Shown: in pieces, positions 9,009-17,424 of the stretch
How the letters are laid out: every line of letters starts with the position of its first letter
Position numbering within the stretch: position 1 is the first letter of the stretch
The notes under the pieces: generated by a model
Told to the model about the DNA's origin: nothing
The model's database searches: none
What the model saw: only the letters and a program-made list of their open reading frames with translations
Origin: Lachnospiraceae bacterium
Lineage (GTDB): Bacteria > Bacillota > Clostridia > Lachnospirales > Lachnospiraceae
DNA length: 28,831 nucleotides
Direction: 5' to 3'
Assembly: GCA_021199405.1 (NCBI GenBank)
Contig: JAJQID010000176.1
Location: 1-28,831, forward strand
Made by a program: the position numbers and the translations under genes

Positions 9009-11188
9009 GAGAGTACCACATCCTCCTGCAGGACCGCCTCCACGCCCATCTCCCGGAAGCGGGAAATGACAATCTGCGCACCCTCGCTGTTGGTATTGGA
9101 CAGCAGAACGTACAGCTTGCCGTCCTCAAGCTCCCCCAGATAATCGGATCTGCGCACCAGCTTCCCGGCCTTTTCCCCGGTGGCCAGAAGCTGATCCCGG
9201 GCAATGGGAAGCTGCACCAGCGCACACTCCGTCAGACCCTTTTTCTGGGCGGTCAGATAAGCTTTTACCAGAGAGGTGAAGGCGGACTTTTCCAGAATCT
9301 TCGTGCCCTCCATAAAGCGCTCACTTTCCAGCGCCTTCTGATATCTGTTGGCGCGCAGCACCGCATTCTGAATCAGATATCCGGTCACCTTCAGCAGATT
9401 CCCAAGGCTCAAATTCAGCCTTTCCCAGGGAATTCCCCAGATCATCAGAATCAGCTGCAGCTCATCCCCCTCAAAAATACCGTTAGCCAACAGCGGGTAC
9501 TTCTCCTCCTGTCCCTTATTGACATAAACCTCCCGCTTCATGATGCTCTCGTACAGGTCTCCCATCTCATCATAGCGGATGGAATTGCCCAACTCCCTGG
9601 CCTTGGCTGAGGTAGAAGAAAACAGGCGGGCATAGCTTGCGTTGGCCACCGTGTAGATCGCCACATCCTTGCTTTCCAGAAGCCTGGCGATCACCTCCGC
9701 GGCATAAAACATGACCTCCTCCGGCGCGTACTGCTCCAGCTGGGAGGTAATCTCATAGACCTTGCCGATACTCTGATTGTGATTGACAAGCTGACCCTCC
9801 AGCACGTTTTTGATGCGCACATTGCTGGTGTTGATATTCTGGATATCGCTGACCTGCCCGGACAGATATTCCTCCCTCTCCTCATTTTCCTTTCGAACCA
9901 CATTCAGCTGATCCCGCAGATATCCCACCGCCAGACCAACGATAAACAGCTGCGCCGCCCAGACATAGGTATTATAGTCCATCATGACCTCGAAGCCGGA
10001 CCTTGTATACATCTGCCGGAAAAAATATCCCGCCACTGCCATGATGGCGGAAAAGGTAGCCTGCTGCTGCCCATAAACCACAGCAAATAAAAGCACATAC
10101 AACAGATAAAAATCCAGCTTTGCGAAATACTGGCTCCCCACTGCCCGGTTATTCAGCATAAAAAACGGAATGAAGCAGACCATATTTTCCAGGAAGGGAA
10201 GCGCGGCTCTGGCCACCCCGAGGACAGTCTGGCGAAAGCGTCCCGCAAACCAGAGGCCCTTATCCTCCTTCACCAGAAAGAGCTTTTTGTGCTTTCTGAT
10301 ATAAGAGGCGATGGCGGAGACCACCGCGTATGTACTGTTGAAAATCCTGGCGTGAAATTCCTCAAAAAAAGCTTCATTGGAGAGCACAATCCTGTGCTCC
10401 TCTCCCACTGTATTGTCCTGGATGGTCACGCCCCGGCCCAGCTCCTTCTGGACCATTTCTGCCAGCTCCATCTCCGTGATCTCGGAGGAGGAGGACAGAT
10501 GGTACAGGGACCGCTCATGCTCCTGGGTCTCCACAATCTGATACAGAAACTGTACCGCGTCCGAAATATACAGCAGTGAAAATTTCTTTCTCTCGCTGGC
10601 CTCGATCACTCCGGTTTTCAGAGCCTGCACGCACATTCTGGAGCAGACGTCCGTCGCCTCCTCCTTTTTCGTCGGGACGGCACAGAGATGATCCATGCGC
10701 AGGATCACAATATCCAGTCCCGGGAAGCCCTGATATTTCTGGCACAGCTCTTCCCCCTGGGCAATGACCATCGACTCAAAGCCGGCGGCGCTGATCGACA
10801 TATCCTCACTGATATCATTGTGACAGGAGCTTCCAAATACAGCGTCAGAGGAAAGATAAATAAACCGGCCGCACTTGACGAGGGAATAGGCCATCAGAAT
10901 ATTCAGAAGTCCCGCTGAATACCGCACAGATTCCTCCCTGGCGTTCTCCCAGTTAAAATTAGTATCGTATGCTCCCATGAAAATGGTGACGTCCGGGCTC
11001 ACGCTCTCCAGAATTTCCTTAATACTGCTGCTCTCATAAGGGAAGGAATACTCCTCAAACACATACTTGTATTCCTTTTTTTTGACGCTGCTGCCGGAAA
11101 GGACATAGATTCGATTTCCTTCTTTATTCAGTTTTTCAAGAATTGCATCGGTGATGTTGCCGCCTCCGCCAATCAGCAGAATATCCAT
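9005..11188 (-). CDS. pelD: PelD-like c-di-GMP receptor fused to an N-terminal SDR/epimerase-like domain
   Basis: The domain order in this 727-residue protein is: SDR-like Rossmann domain (1-about 300, LLIGGGGNITDAIL, YLSSDAVFG), about four membrane segments (330-430), a coiled coil (440-470), a GAF domain (about 475-610) and a degenerate GGDEF domain at the end. This tail matches PelD, which binds c-di-GMP to switch on Pel synthesis. The inhibitory-site RxxD is retained as RRSD (Arg679-Asp682), the GGDEF position reads EDGKL so no cyclase activity is expected, and Arg710/Arg712 could supply the third ligand contact. In the SDR part the usual YxxxK positions read E138 and I142, so catalysis looks lost. 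It starts 17 bp after the HD-GYP gene and overlaps pelE. Confidence 0.85.
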   Translation of the reverse strand: MDILLIGGGGNITDAILEKLNKEGNRIYVLSGSSVKKKEYKYVFEEYSFPYESSSIKEILESVSPDVTIFMGAYDTNFNWENAREESVRYSAGLLNILMAYSLVKCGRFIYLSSDAVFGSSCHNDISEDMSISAAGFESMVIAQGEELCQKYQGFPGLDIVILRMDHLCAVPTKKEEATDVCSRMCVQALKTGVIEASERKKFSLLYISDAVQFLYQIVETQEHERSLYHLSSSSEITEMELAEMVQKELGRGVTIQDNTVGEEHRIVLSNEAFFEEFHARIFNSTYAVVSAIASYIRKHKKLFLVKEDKGLWFAGRFRQTVLGVARAALPFLENMVCFIPFFMLNNRAVGSQYFAKLDFYLLYVLLFAVVYGQQQATFSAIMAVAGYFFRQMYTRSGFEVMMDYNTYVWAAQLFIVGLAVGYLRDQLNVVRKENEEREEYLSGQVSDIQNINTSNVRIKNVLEGQLVNHNQSIGKVYEITSQLEQYAPEEVMFYAAEVIARLLESKDVAIYTVANASYARLFSSTSAKARELGNSIRYDEMGDLYESIMKREVYVNKGQEEKYPLLANGIFEGDELQLILMIWGIPWERLNLSLGNLLKVTGYLIQNAVLRANRYQKALESERFMEGTKILEKSAFTSLVKAYLTAQKKGLTECALVQLPIARDQLLATGEKAGKLVRRSDYLGELEDGKLYVLLSNTNSEGAQIVISRFREMGVEAVLQEDVVLS

Positions 11189-11205
11189 TCCTGTCTTTTT
11201 TCCTT

Positions 11206-13191
11206 TTACGTCTGAAGCACGTGATATATAATCTCCATAAAGGCTGCCGCTGAGATGGGCTTCGTCACATAATCGTCCGCGCCGGAGCGGTGAACCTTCT
11301 CGATGGTCTCTTTTTCCTTGTCCTCTGTCATGAGAATGACCGGCGCCGCGCTGACCTTCCGAAGCTGTGCAAGAAGTTCAAATCCGCTTCCATCGGGCAG
11401 CGCCACATTCAGGGCAATCACGTGATATTCCCTATCGTCCGCCTTTAAAAGCGCCAGTGCCTCCTGTCCGGAGGAGACCGTCTCCACCTGATACATGGGC
11501 TCGTTTCCGAAAATTCTGCAGACCATCTCTGTCAGCGCCGGATCATCGTCCACCACCAGGATCCTTCTCATCTCGTTTTCCGCCTGGCGCATCTGATACT
11601 CCGTGTCCTCATCGATCATCTGCAGCATAATATCCGCGATAGCCGGATCAAACTGGGTTCCCTTTCCTTTCTCAATTTCCGACCGCACCGTTTCCTGCGG
11701 CAGCGCCTTCCTGTAGCTTCTGTCCGAAGCCATGGCATCGTATGCATCAGCCACACCGATGATTCTGGAGACCTCCGGGATGCTCTCCCCGGAAAGCCCG
11801 TTGGGATATCCCTTCCCGTCATATCTCTCGTGATGATACTTGGCTGCCATGGAATAAGCTGGAAATTCAGTGATGCCCTTCAGGATATGGTATCCCGCTC
11901 CCGGGTGGAGCTTGATCATATCATATTCCTCGTCCGTCAGTCTGCCCGGTTTATTGATGATCTCCCCGGGAATCCGGATCTTTCCCACGTCATGCACCAG
12001 ACCCGCATTATAAATCTCAGCCTGCTCCTCCTCGTCCTTTCCCATGCGCCTGGCAATCTCCCGGCTGTAGCGCGCCACCCGGACGGAATGCCCCTCCGTA
12101 TATTTATCCTTGGCGTCGATGGTCTTGGAGACGACCTCCAGCGTGGCCTCATACAGATCGTCCAGCTTCCGGTATCCCTCCATTACTTCCTCGTTATAAG
12201 CCCTGATGTTTCTCTGAGATATGGTACAGAACACAATGATCATGCCAAGCACCAGCAAAAGCAGGAGCAGGCATCTGATGGAGATTCCGATCACGCTGCT
12301 GTACAGGTCGCTGGTCTGTATAATCATCACCGTATACCAGGAGCTTCCCACCTCATCGGAAAATATCAGGCATCTCATTCCATCAATCCCTGCTGTGAAG
12401 GTTTCCCCGGGATTTGCGTAAATCTGCTCCAGAATTTCCGCCATCTCCTCATCCGAGTTATAATTTTTTCCTTTTTCGTCCGAATTCGTGTGCGCCAGCA
12501 CCAGTCCGTCGCCGCTGACAATAAAGCCGTACCCGCTGTCATCCAGGTTAATATTGTCCGTCACCTCATCCAGAGAAGTCAGAGATACATCCAGAGAAGC
12601 CACGCTGACCCCGTCGTTTAACAGACAGCAGACAGAAATGACAATCTCTCCTGTCATAACATCATAATAGGGCTCCGTAATCACCGGCTCTCCCGCTCCC
12701 TCCAGCGCTGCCAGATACCAGTCTCTTTCCGTGGGTACATAATCCTCCCCGGGCTCCCATAAAAGCCCGTCCAGATATTCCCCGCCGATCCAGCCGTAAA
12801 CCGCGGTATAGCTTTCATCAATCTCCGCCTGATAGAATTCCGTCTCACTGACCAGATATTCCAGAAGCTCCTCCTGAGAGTCTCCCCTCTCCATCATCAG
12901 ATTCAGGGTGGCTGCCGTAATGCTCAGCGTATCTGTGCTCCTCGTCAGAAAATCCTCCACCTGCTGAGACTGCTGCCGGAGCGCACTCTCCCCCAGCGCC
13001 CTTCTGTTGGAAATGGTCATCTGAAAAAAGCTGATGATGGTATATCCCATAATCGCCAGCAGGGCAATCACGCAAAAGGCAATGGTCACCGGATACAGAG
13101 CCTTCATTTTCTGATATCGCCCGTTTCCCTCGTAAACACGCCCTGACAGGGCCGCCTTGTCCTTCTCCGATTCTTTTTTCTTCTCTGTCAT
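11206..13191 (-). CDS. Cache sensor / HD-GYP c-di-GMP phosphodiesterase / C-terminal pseudo-receiver protein
   Basis: The 661-residue product has a membrane segment (about 33-56), an extracytoplasmic dCache-like domain (about 60-295, with YVPTERDWYLAA), a second membrane segment (about 300-325), an HD-GYP domain (about 345-530) and a receiver domain (about 543-661). HD-GYP enzymes hydrolyse c-di-GMP; the key motifs are complete: LVHDVGKI, HHERYDGKGYP (from His453) and IGVADAYDAM. In the receiver the acidic pair (VVDDDP, 548-550), LMTED and YVTKPIS are kept, but the phospho-acceptor Asp is Asn595 (ALNVALPDGSG; codon at 11407-11409). It starts 7 bp after the peptidase gene and leads the Pel genes, so it probably lowers c-di-GMP at PelD in response to an outside ligand. 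A C-terminal receiver is an unusual order. Confidence 0.9.
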   Translation of the reverse strand: MTEKKKESEKDKAALSGRVYEGNGRYQKMKALYPVTIAFCVIALLAIMGYTIISFFQMTISNRRALGESALRQQSQQVEDFLTRSTDTLSITAATLNLMMERGDSQEELLEYLVSETEFYQAEIDESYTAVYGWIGGEYLDGLLWEPGEDYVPTERDWYLAALEGAGEPVITEPYYDVMTGEIVISVCCLLNDGVSVASLDVSLTSLDEVTDNINLDDSGYGFIVSGDGLVLAHTNSDEKGKNYNSDEEMAEILEQIYANPGETFTAGIDGMRCLIFSDEVGSSWYTVMIIQTSDLYSSVIGISIRCLLLLLLVLGMIIVFCTISQRNIRAYNEEVMEGYRKLDDLYEATLEVVSKTIDAKDKYTEGHSVRVARYSREIARRMGKDEEEQAEIYNAGLVHDVGKIRIPGEIINKPGRLTDEEYDMIKLHPGAGYHILKGITEFPAYSMAAKYHHERYDGKGYPNGLSGESIPEVSRIIGVADAYDAMASDRSYRKALPQETVRSEIEKGKGTQFDPAIADIMLQMIDEDTEYQMRQAENEMRRILVVDDDPALTEMVCRIFGNEPMYQVETVSSGQEALALLKADDREYHVIALNVALPDGSGFELLAQLRKVSAAPVILMTEDKEKETIEKVHRSGADDYVTKPISAAAFMEIIYHVLQT

Positions 13192-13198
13192 AAGTAAA

Positions 13199-13621
13199 TC
13201 ACCTGCGCAAAAGCGCCCGCAGCAGCCCGCGTACCGGCATCAGCTCCATCCACAGAAGGCTTAACAGTCTGTAAACCGGATTCCGCACAGACACCCTGCG
13301 TCCCTTTCTGACAAAGGCAGCCAGCACGCCGATTACCTGTTCCGATTTCAGGGGACCCTCCTCCTGGGTCTGATTGTCCCCCGCAAAATAAAGTCCTTCC
13401 TCTGTCCTGCGCCGCAGGCGGTGCAGCACCAGAAGTCCCCCTTCTCTCCTGTAAAGGACCACGTCCCCGCGCCGGAGCTTCCCGGGATCCGCGGGAATAA
13501 TCACAGCCTCATCTCTGCCGGGAATAAATAAAGGATACATACTGTATCCCTGGGGAAAAATCTGTACCGCCTTCCCCTCGGACAACAGCTTCGCAATGTC
13601 CTTCTTTTCCTCCCGTTCCAT
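13199..13621 (-). CDS. Soluble S24/S26-type (signal peptidase-like) peptidase
   Basis: This 140-residue protein carries the signal peptidase I / S24 core: QGYSMYPLF with the nucleophile candidate Ser27, RRGDVVLYRR, VLHRL with His67 and YFAGDNQ with Asp82. A Ser-His-Asp arrangement is the SipW/archaeal type rather than the Ser-Lys type. No N-terminal membrane anchor is present, unlike true signal peptidases; only a hydrophobic, basic C-terminal helix (LLSLLWMELMPVRGLLRALL) could touch the membrane. Homologues of this kind occur beside PqqD-like and ABC export genes, as here (PqqD/kinase gene divergent, exporter and leader-bearing small proteins nearby), so leader removal is the likely job. It is also the first gene of the Pel operon, 7 bp before the HD-GYP gene. 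A GGGAGATG site precedes the start. Confidence 0.8.
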   Translation of the reverse strand: MEREEKKDIAKLLSEGKAVQIFPQGYSMYPLFIPGRDEAVIIPADPGKLRRGDVVLYRREGGLLVLHRLRRRTEEGLYFAGDNQTQEEGPLKSEQVIGVLAAFVRKGRRVSVRNPVYRLLSLLWMELMPVRGLLRALLRR

Positions 13622-13770
13622 GGCCCATCTCCCGTTTTGCCGCCTCTTTCAAAACCATTCGCCCGCAATGTCTGTTTATCTTCACAGAATAATACCGGAT
13701 TGTCCTGTCCGGCAGCCCAGTGTACCATTTCAATCGCAATTAAAAAAAGATCGAGACGCTACACTAGTCT

Positions 13771-13799
13771 ATCTTACATCTTTTTAGTAATTACATCAA
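13771..13799 (-). promoter_or_regulatory. Sigma-A-type promoter for the peptidase-Pel operon
   Basis: On the minus strand TTGATG (13799-13794) and TAAGAT (13776-13771) are separated by exactly 17 bp. Transcription would start near 13764 and run about 140 nt before the peptidase start at 13621. It is the only good promoter seen ahead of the ten-gene operon. Confidence 0.6.
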
Positions 13800-13883
13800 C
13801 ACTTTTTCCGAATTTCTCCTGCTTTCCGAGGTAAGATTTTTGATTTTTTTGTCATTATCGTACAAATTCAAGGGGTCGAAGCG

Positions 13884-13912
13884 TTGACGGTTTTGTAAAT
13901 ATTTGGTACAAT
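13884..13912 (+). promoter_or_regulatory. Sigma-A-type promoter for the PqqD/HPr-kinase-like gene
   Basis: TTGACG (13884-13889) and TACAAT (13907-13912) are spaced by 17 bp, each one mismatch from consensus. The gene start at 14061 lies about 140 nt downstream of the expected start site. Confidence 0.7.
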
Positions 13913-14060
13913 GTGTCCGCTGCGGCCGGAATCTCATGTAAAACATGTCCTGTCAGAAGCTGCGGCGATTTTTACCATTCATCTCTGTATTCTGTAAAGC
14001 CGGCAGCCGATCCGCCTTTTTTCACAGGCTCCGTTGAGACTGCCGGGAAGGGAGCAAACC

Positions 14061-15509
14061 ATGAAGCCCGCGGAAAACTTTTCCCTGCAATATTTATCAG
14101 GCGTCCCCTATCTTCTGCCCTACGGCCAGGCAATCGCTGACCGCAAAAGAGGACTCCGGCTCAACGAGGCCGGCGCTTTCCTCTGGAAGGCATTGCAGAA
14201 TACTACAGACAGAGAGACTCTGCTTGCCGGACTGGCCGCCCATTATGGCGCGGATTCAGCGGAGATGGACCGCCTCTCAGAGGATCTGTCCGCCTTTCTC
14301 TCAGAGCTTCGTGTTCACGGGCTGCTGACAGAGGGCGATACGGAAATTTCCTCCAAAACCGACTGTGCAGGCTGTCAGCAGCCGATCAAAGACGAAATCA
14401 CAGACCTTCAGCCGAATTCAGAAAACAGGCTTTCCAGCTCTCAGTACAATATCGGAAAGAGGACTGTAGATTCCCGGCATGATCATCATTTCGAGAATAA
14501 GAATACTGACTCAACGGCTATCCCTGCGGATTCATCCATCGACAGGAAAATCCTGCGCATCGGCGGGGAGCGGATCAGAATTCAGGCTCCCGCAAAGCTT
14601 TTGAACGACGCACTCCTCGCCTTTCAGGATGAAGAAGCCGCGGCGTCCGGCCCTGACTTTCATCTGAAGGTAACTGCGGCGTCTGACTTTGTCTGCGATC
14701 TGGAGGTCGATGTGTCTCCATTGTCCAACGTCTCCGGCCATTCCGGGACGTCTGTTTCGACGCCCTCAATCGGGCACAGGGAAGCCTCTGATCACCGTGT
14801 CTGTCTGCCGAGAGACCCGCAGCTGTGTGTATCTGAGAGTGAGAGCTCTTATGATTTCTCCTTCCCTTCCGCGCAGCAGCTCTCCTGCGGAGAAATTGCC
14901 AAAGACGGCTCCCGCGCCGCATTTTATTATCGTCTTGCTCCCGACCCCGCTTCTGACATCGGCGGTTTTCCCGGAGAAATTCTCAGGGAAGAATTTTTTC
15001 ATTCCCTGCGTCTTGCTTTTCTCTATCACGTGCAAAAAAAAGGGATGTTTGCCATCCACTCCGCGTCCATTCTCTATCAGGGAAAGGCCTGGCTGTTTTC
15101 CGGCCACTCCGGCATGGGCAAATCCACTCATGCCCGGCTGTGGACACAGCTGTATGAAACGCCGCAGCTCAACGGAGATTTAAATCTGCTCGCCATCGCC
15201 CCGGAGGGTCCCATGGTCTACGGAATGCCCTGGTGCGGCACCTCCGGAATTTTTACGAAACAGACTTATCCTCTGGGCGGCATCATTCTGCTGAAACAGA
15301 ACCAGCAGGATTTCTGTGAGGAGCTTTCCCCCGACCAAAAGACGCTGCTTTTAACGCAGCGTCTGATCTCCCCCGCCTGGACGGAGGAACTTCTGTCCCT
15401 CAATTTGAGATTTGCCGACCGACTGAAGGATCAGATTCTGGTCTGCCGTCTGCACTGCACAAAAGAGCCCTCCGCCGCTGAAACCATGAAAAGCCGGATT
15501 GATCGTTAA
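14061..15509 (+). CDS. PqqD-like / HPr kinase-like fusion protein
   Basis: The start at 14061 is chosen because GAAGGGAG lies 7 bases upstream; the frame is open further back without a better site. The 482-residue product begins with a PqqD-like fold (about 1-95: FSLQYLSGVPYLLPYG, GLRLNEAGAFLWKAL, FLSELRVHGLL), the kind of domain that binds RiPP leader peptides. A low-complexity linker follows (about 100-165), then an HPr kinase-like domain with AIHSASILYQGKAWLFSGHS, P-loop GHSGMGKST (348-356), NGD (371-373) in place of the usual paired Asp, and YGMPWCGTSG. HPr-kinase-like enzymes are known to phosphorylate some lasso peptides. It is divergent from the peptidase and converges with the ABC exporter, overlapping it by four bases. 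Substrate phosphorylation here is inference. Confidence 0.78.
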   Translation: MKPAENFSLQYLSGVPYLLPYGQAIADRKRGLRLNEAGAFLWKALQNTTDRETLLAGLAAHYGADSAEMDRLSEDLSAFLSELRVHGLLTEGDTEISSKTDCAGCQQPIKDEITDLQPNSENRLSSSQYNIGKRTVDSRHDHHFENKNTDSTAIPADSSIDRKILRIGGERIRIQAPAKLLNDALLAFQDEEAAASGPDFHLKVTAASDFVCDLEVDVSPLSNVSGHSGTSVSTPSIGHREASDHRVCLPRDPQLCVSESESSYDFSFPSAQQLSCGEIAKDGSRAAFYYRLAPDPASDIGGFPGEILREEFFHSLRLAFLYHVQKKGMFAIHSASILYQGKAWLFSGHSGMGKSTHARLWTQLYETPQLNGDLNLLAIAPEGPMVYGMPWCGTSGIFTKQTYPLGGIILLKQNQQDFCEELSPDQKTLLLTQRLISPAWTEELLSLNLRFADRLKDQILVCRLHCTKEPSAAETMKSRIDR

Positions 15510-17275
15510 AAATCCAATATCATCTTTCGGATCTCTTCCTCCGACAGGACCCGGCACTGCCTCTCCTCGATGGCGTATACCCGGCAGCAGAGAGAAAGCA
15601 CAGTGGGCCGGTGGGTGGTCACAATACAGGTGCGGGGGGACTTGTCGCCGCTGATGCTGCGCAGCACCTTTCTCTCCGTGGCCACATCCAGCGCGGAGGT
15701 GGCTTCATCCAGCAGAAGGATGGGGGCCTTTCTGAGCAGCGCTCTGGCAATGGACAGCCGCTGGGCCTGTCCCTCCGAAAAGCCGCCGCCCCTTTCCTTG
15801 ATTTCACTGTAAATGCCGTCCGGCAGTTTTTCCACAAAATCCCAGGCGCAGGCTTCCTTCAGCGCCTCCACAATCTCCTCATCCGACACGTCCGGTCTGA
15901 CACTGCGCATATTCTCCGCGATGGTCCCGGAAAACATGGTATTTCCCTGAGGCACATAAGAAAACAGCTGTCTCGCCGCCGGGGAAAGAACGATTCTGTC
16001 GTCTTTTGTATCTTCCCCGCAGAAACAGGCTTCCCCGCCCTGCAGCGGCATCAGTGCCAGCAGCAGGCGCATCATGGTCGTCTTTCCTTCCCCGGAAGGT
16101 CCTACCAGAGCAATAATCTCATGAGGGCGCACATAAAAGCTGGCCCCGTCAAAGACCTTTGTCCCCGTCTTATAGGTGTACTCCGCCCGGTTGACATAAA
16201 GACTAACGCCACTGTCCCGGTGCCTTTCACAGAATGCTTCCACCTCGGGCGCGTCGGCGTAATCCTCCCTGGGCATCTCCACAATATCCATCAGACGCCC
16301 CGCGGAGGTGGTCAGCCCGATGGCTGTGGGCACCAGAGATGTGATATTGTGAAGCGCCCCGGTCAACGTACCCGACAAAGACAGAAACATGGTCATGGTG
16401 CCGTATGTAATGGCGCCGCTCCAGACCCTGTAAATTCCCCAGCCATAAGACATGTAGGAAACCGCCAGCCCTACCGTAGTGAGAATCAGAGAGGTCCACA
16501 CCGACATCTTCTTAAAATCCAGCTTCATCTGGATATAATCCTTCTGCAGCTGTTTCAGCCGCTGCACATAGAGAGAAATCAGACCGAAAGCCTTGATGGT
16601 CTGTATATTGGAAAAAGCCTCCTGATTGAAGCCGGACATTTTGGCACTCATGGCGGCGCTGCGCTTATTGTTGTTGACCATGCGGTTCATCAGCGTCCGG
16701 GACAGAAGCAGACTGACTGGCATTCCCAGAAAGGCGAACACGGCAAAAGTCCAGTCATAATAGATCACCATGGCAAAAGCGCTGAAAAAACGGAAAAAAT
16801 AGATGATCGCGTTGGGGACAAAGCTCAAAACACCGTTGGAAATCTGAGATGCATCCGAACTCCACCGGGTCAGCAGATCTCCAGTGTGATAGCTGGTCAG
16901 TGACTCCCAGTCCGTCACCAGAATCTTCTCAAAAATCTCCGCCTTGATCTCCGTATCCACTCTCATGCTGATCCAACTGGATGCGTAATCGGAGATCAGA
17001 TTCATCACCGTCATTCCCACATTCAGGCCGATCATCATGGCAAAGGTAGAGACCAGTGCCCCCGCGTTATGGCCGGTGATGATGTCCACCAGATCCCGGG
17101 ATACCAGGCTGGCGGCCAGAGACGCCACTGTGCTGGCCAGTCCCAGCAGCGTATAAAAGATCATGGCCTTCCAGTAACGCCTGGCGTAGCCGTAGATCCA
17201 CTTTGTCTGCGCAAGCATTTCCTGCAGACGACCCGCTTTGATTCTCTCAATATAAAATAACAGCTTTTCCCTCAT
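15506..17275 (-). CDS. ABC exporter (fused membrane and ATPase domains)
   Basis: The 589-residue half transporter has an N-terminal six-helix exporter domain (about 35-330) and a C-terminal ATPase: Walker A GPSGEGKTT (392-400), Q-loop SYVPQGN, signature FSEGQAQR (near 498, a variant of LSGGQ), Walker B ILLLDEATSALD and switch His in TTHRP. It has no N-terminal C39 peptidase domain, so if it exports a leader-bearing substrate another enzyme must cut the leader; the S24/S26 peptidase at 13199-13621 is the obvious candidate. The two leader-bearing small proteins lie just upstream on the same strand, separated by a terminator, so the exporter probably gets transcripts by read-through or from its own unrecognised promoter. 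The stop overlaps the stop of the convergent PqqD/kinase gene. Confidence 0.88.
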   Translation of the reverse strand: MREKLLFYIERIKAGRLQEMLAQTKWIYGYARRYWKAMIFYTLLGLASTVASLAASLVSRDLVDIITGHNAGALVSTFAMMIGLNVGMTVMNLISDYASSWISMRVDTEIKAEIFEKILVTDWESLTSYHTGDLLTRWSSDASQISNGVLSFVPNAIIYFFRFFSAFAMVIYYDWTFAVFAFLGMPVSLLLSRTLMNRMVNNNKRSAAMSAKMSGFNQEAFSNIQTIKAFGLISLYVQRLKQLQKDYIQMKLDFKKMSVWTSLILTTVGLAVSYMSYGWGIYRVWSGAITYGTMTMFLSLSGTLTGALHNITSLVPTAIGLTTSAGRLMDIVEMPREDYADAPEVEAFCERHRDSGVSLYVNRAEYTYKTGTKVFDGASFYVRPHEIIALVGPSGEGKTTMMRLLLALMPLQGGEACFCGEDTKDDRIVLSPAARQLFSYVPQGNTMFSGTIAENMRSVRPDVSDEEIVEALKEACAWDFVEKLPDGIYSEIKERGGGFSEGQAQRLSIARALLRKAPILLLDEATSALDVATERKVLRSISGDKSPRTCIVTTHRPTVLSLCCRVYAIEERQCRVLSEEEIRKMILDF

Positions 17276-17348
17276 CGGTTCACGTCCCTATGTCTCTTTC
17301 CACCGGATTTTTGTGACTATTCCATTTACATTCTTTCTTATAGTACGG

Positions 17349-17382
17349 AAAAACCCGGTGTATGAATGTCCCATACACCGGG
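17349..17382 (-). terminator. Rho-independent terminator after the small-protein genes
   Basis: A perfect 11-bp stem, CCCGGTGTATG (17354-17364) with CATACACCGGG (17372-17382), encloses a 7-nt loop and is followed on the minus strand by five T residues. It lies between the second small-protein gene and the ABC exporter gene. Confidence 0.85.
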
Positions 17383-17424
17383 AATGTCAGTAAAGCTAAA
17401 TGAAATTATAGCATGCCACTGTTC

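Larger units (their letters stand above)
13622..14060. promoter_or_regulatory. Divergent intergenic region between the peptidase/Pel operon and the PqqD/kinase gene
   Basis: This 439-bp stretch has no convincing gene. It contains two outward-facing promoters (13771-13799 minus, 13884-13912 plus) about 84 bp apart, giving leaders of about 140 nt on both sides. The plus leader has a small palindrome (CATGT-AAA-ACATG, 13935-13947) and a 7-bp inverted repeat, CCGGCAG and CTGCCGG, whose right arm abuts the ribosome binding site of the PqqD/kinase gene. No c-di-GMP riboswitch core was recognised on either strand. Confidence 0.6.

Noticed and set aside
13509..13739. 76-codon minus-strand frame overlapping the peptidase gene start
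   Set aside because: It overlaps the conserved catalytic start of the peptidase in another frame, resembles no known family and would need a start inside the operon leader.
13622..14060. Possible c-di-GMP riboswitch before the Pel operon or the PqqD/kinase gene
   Set aside because: Looked for the conserved GEMM-type core on both strands because of the c-di-GMP context; none was seen.
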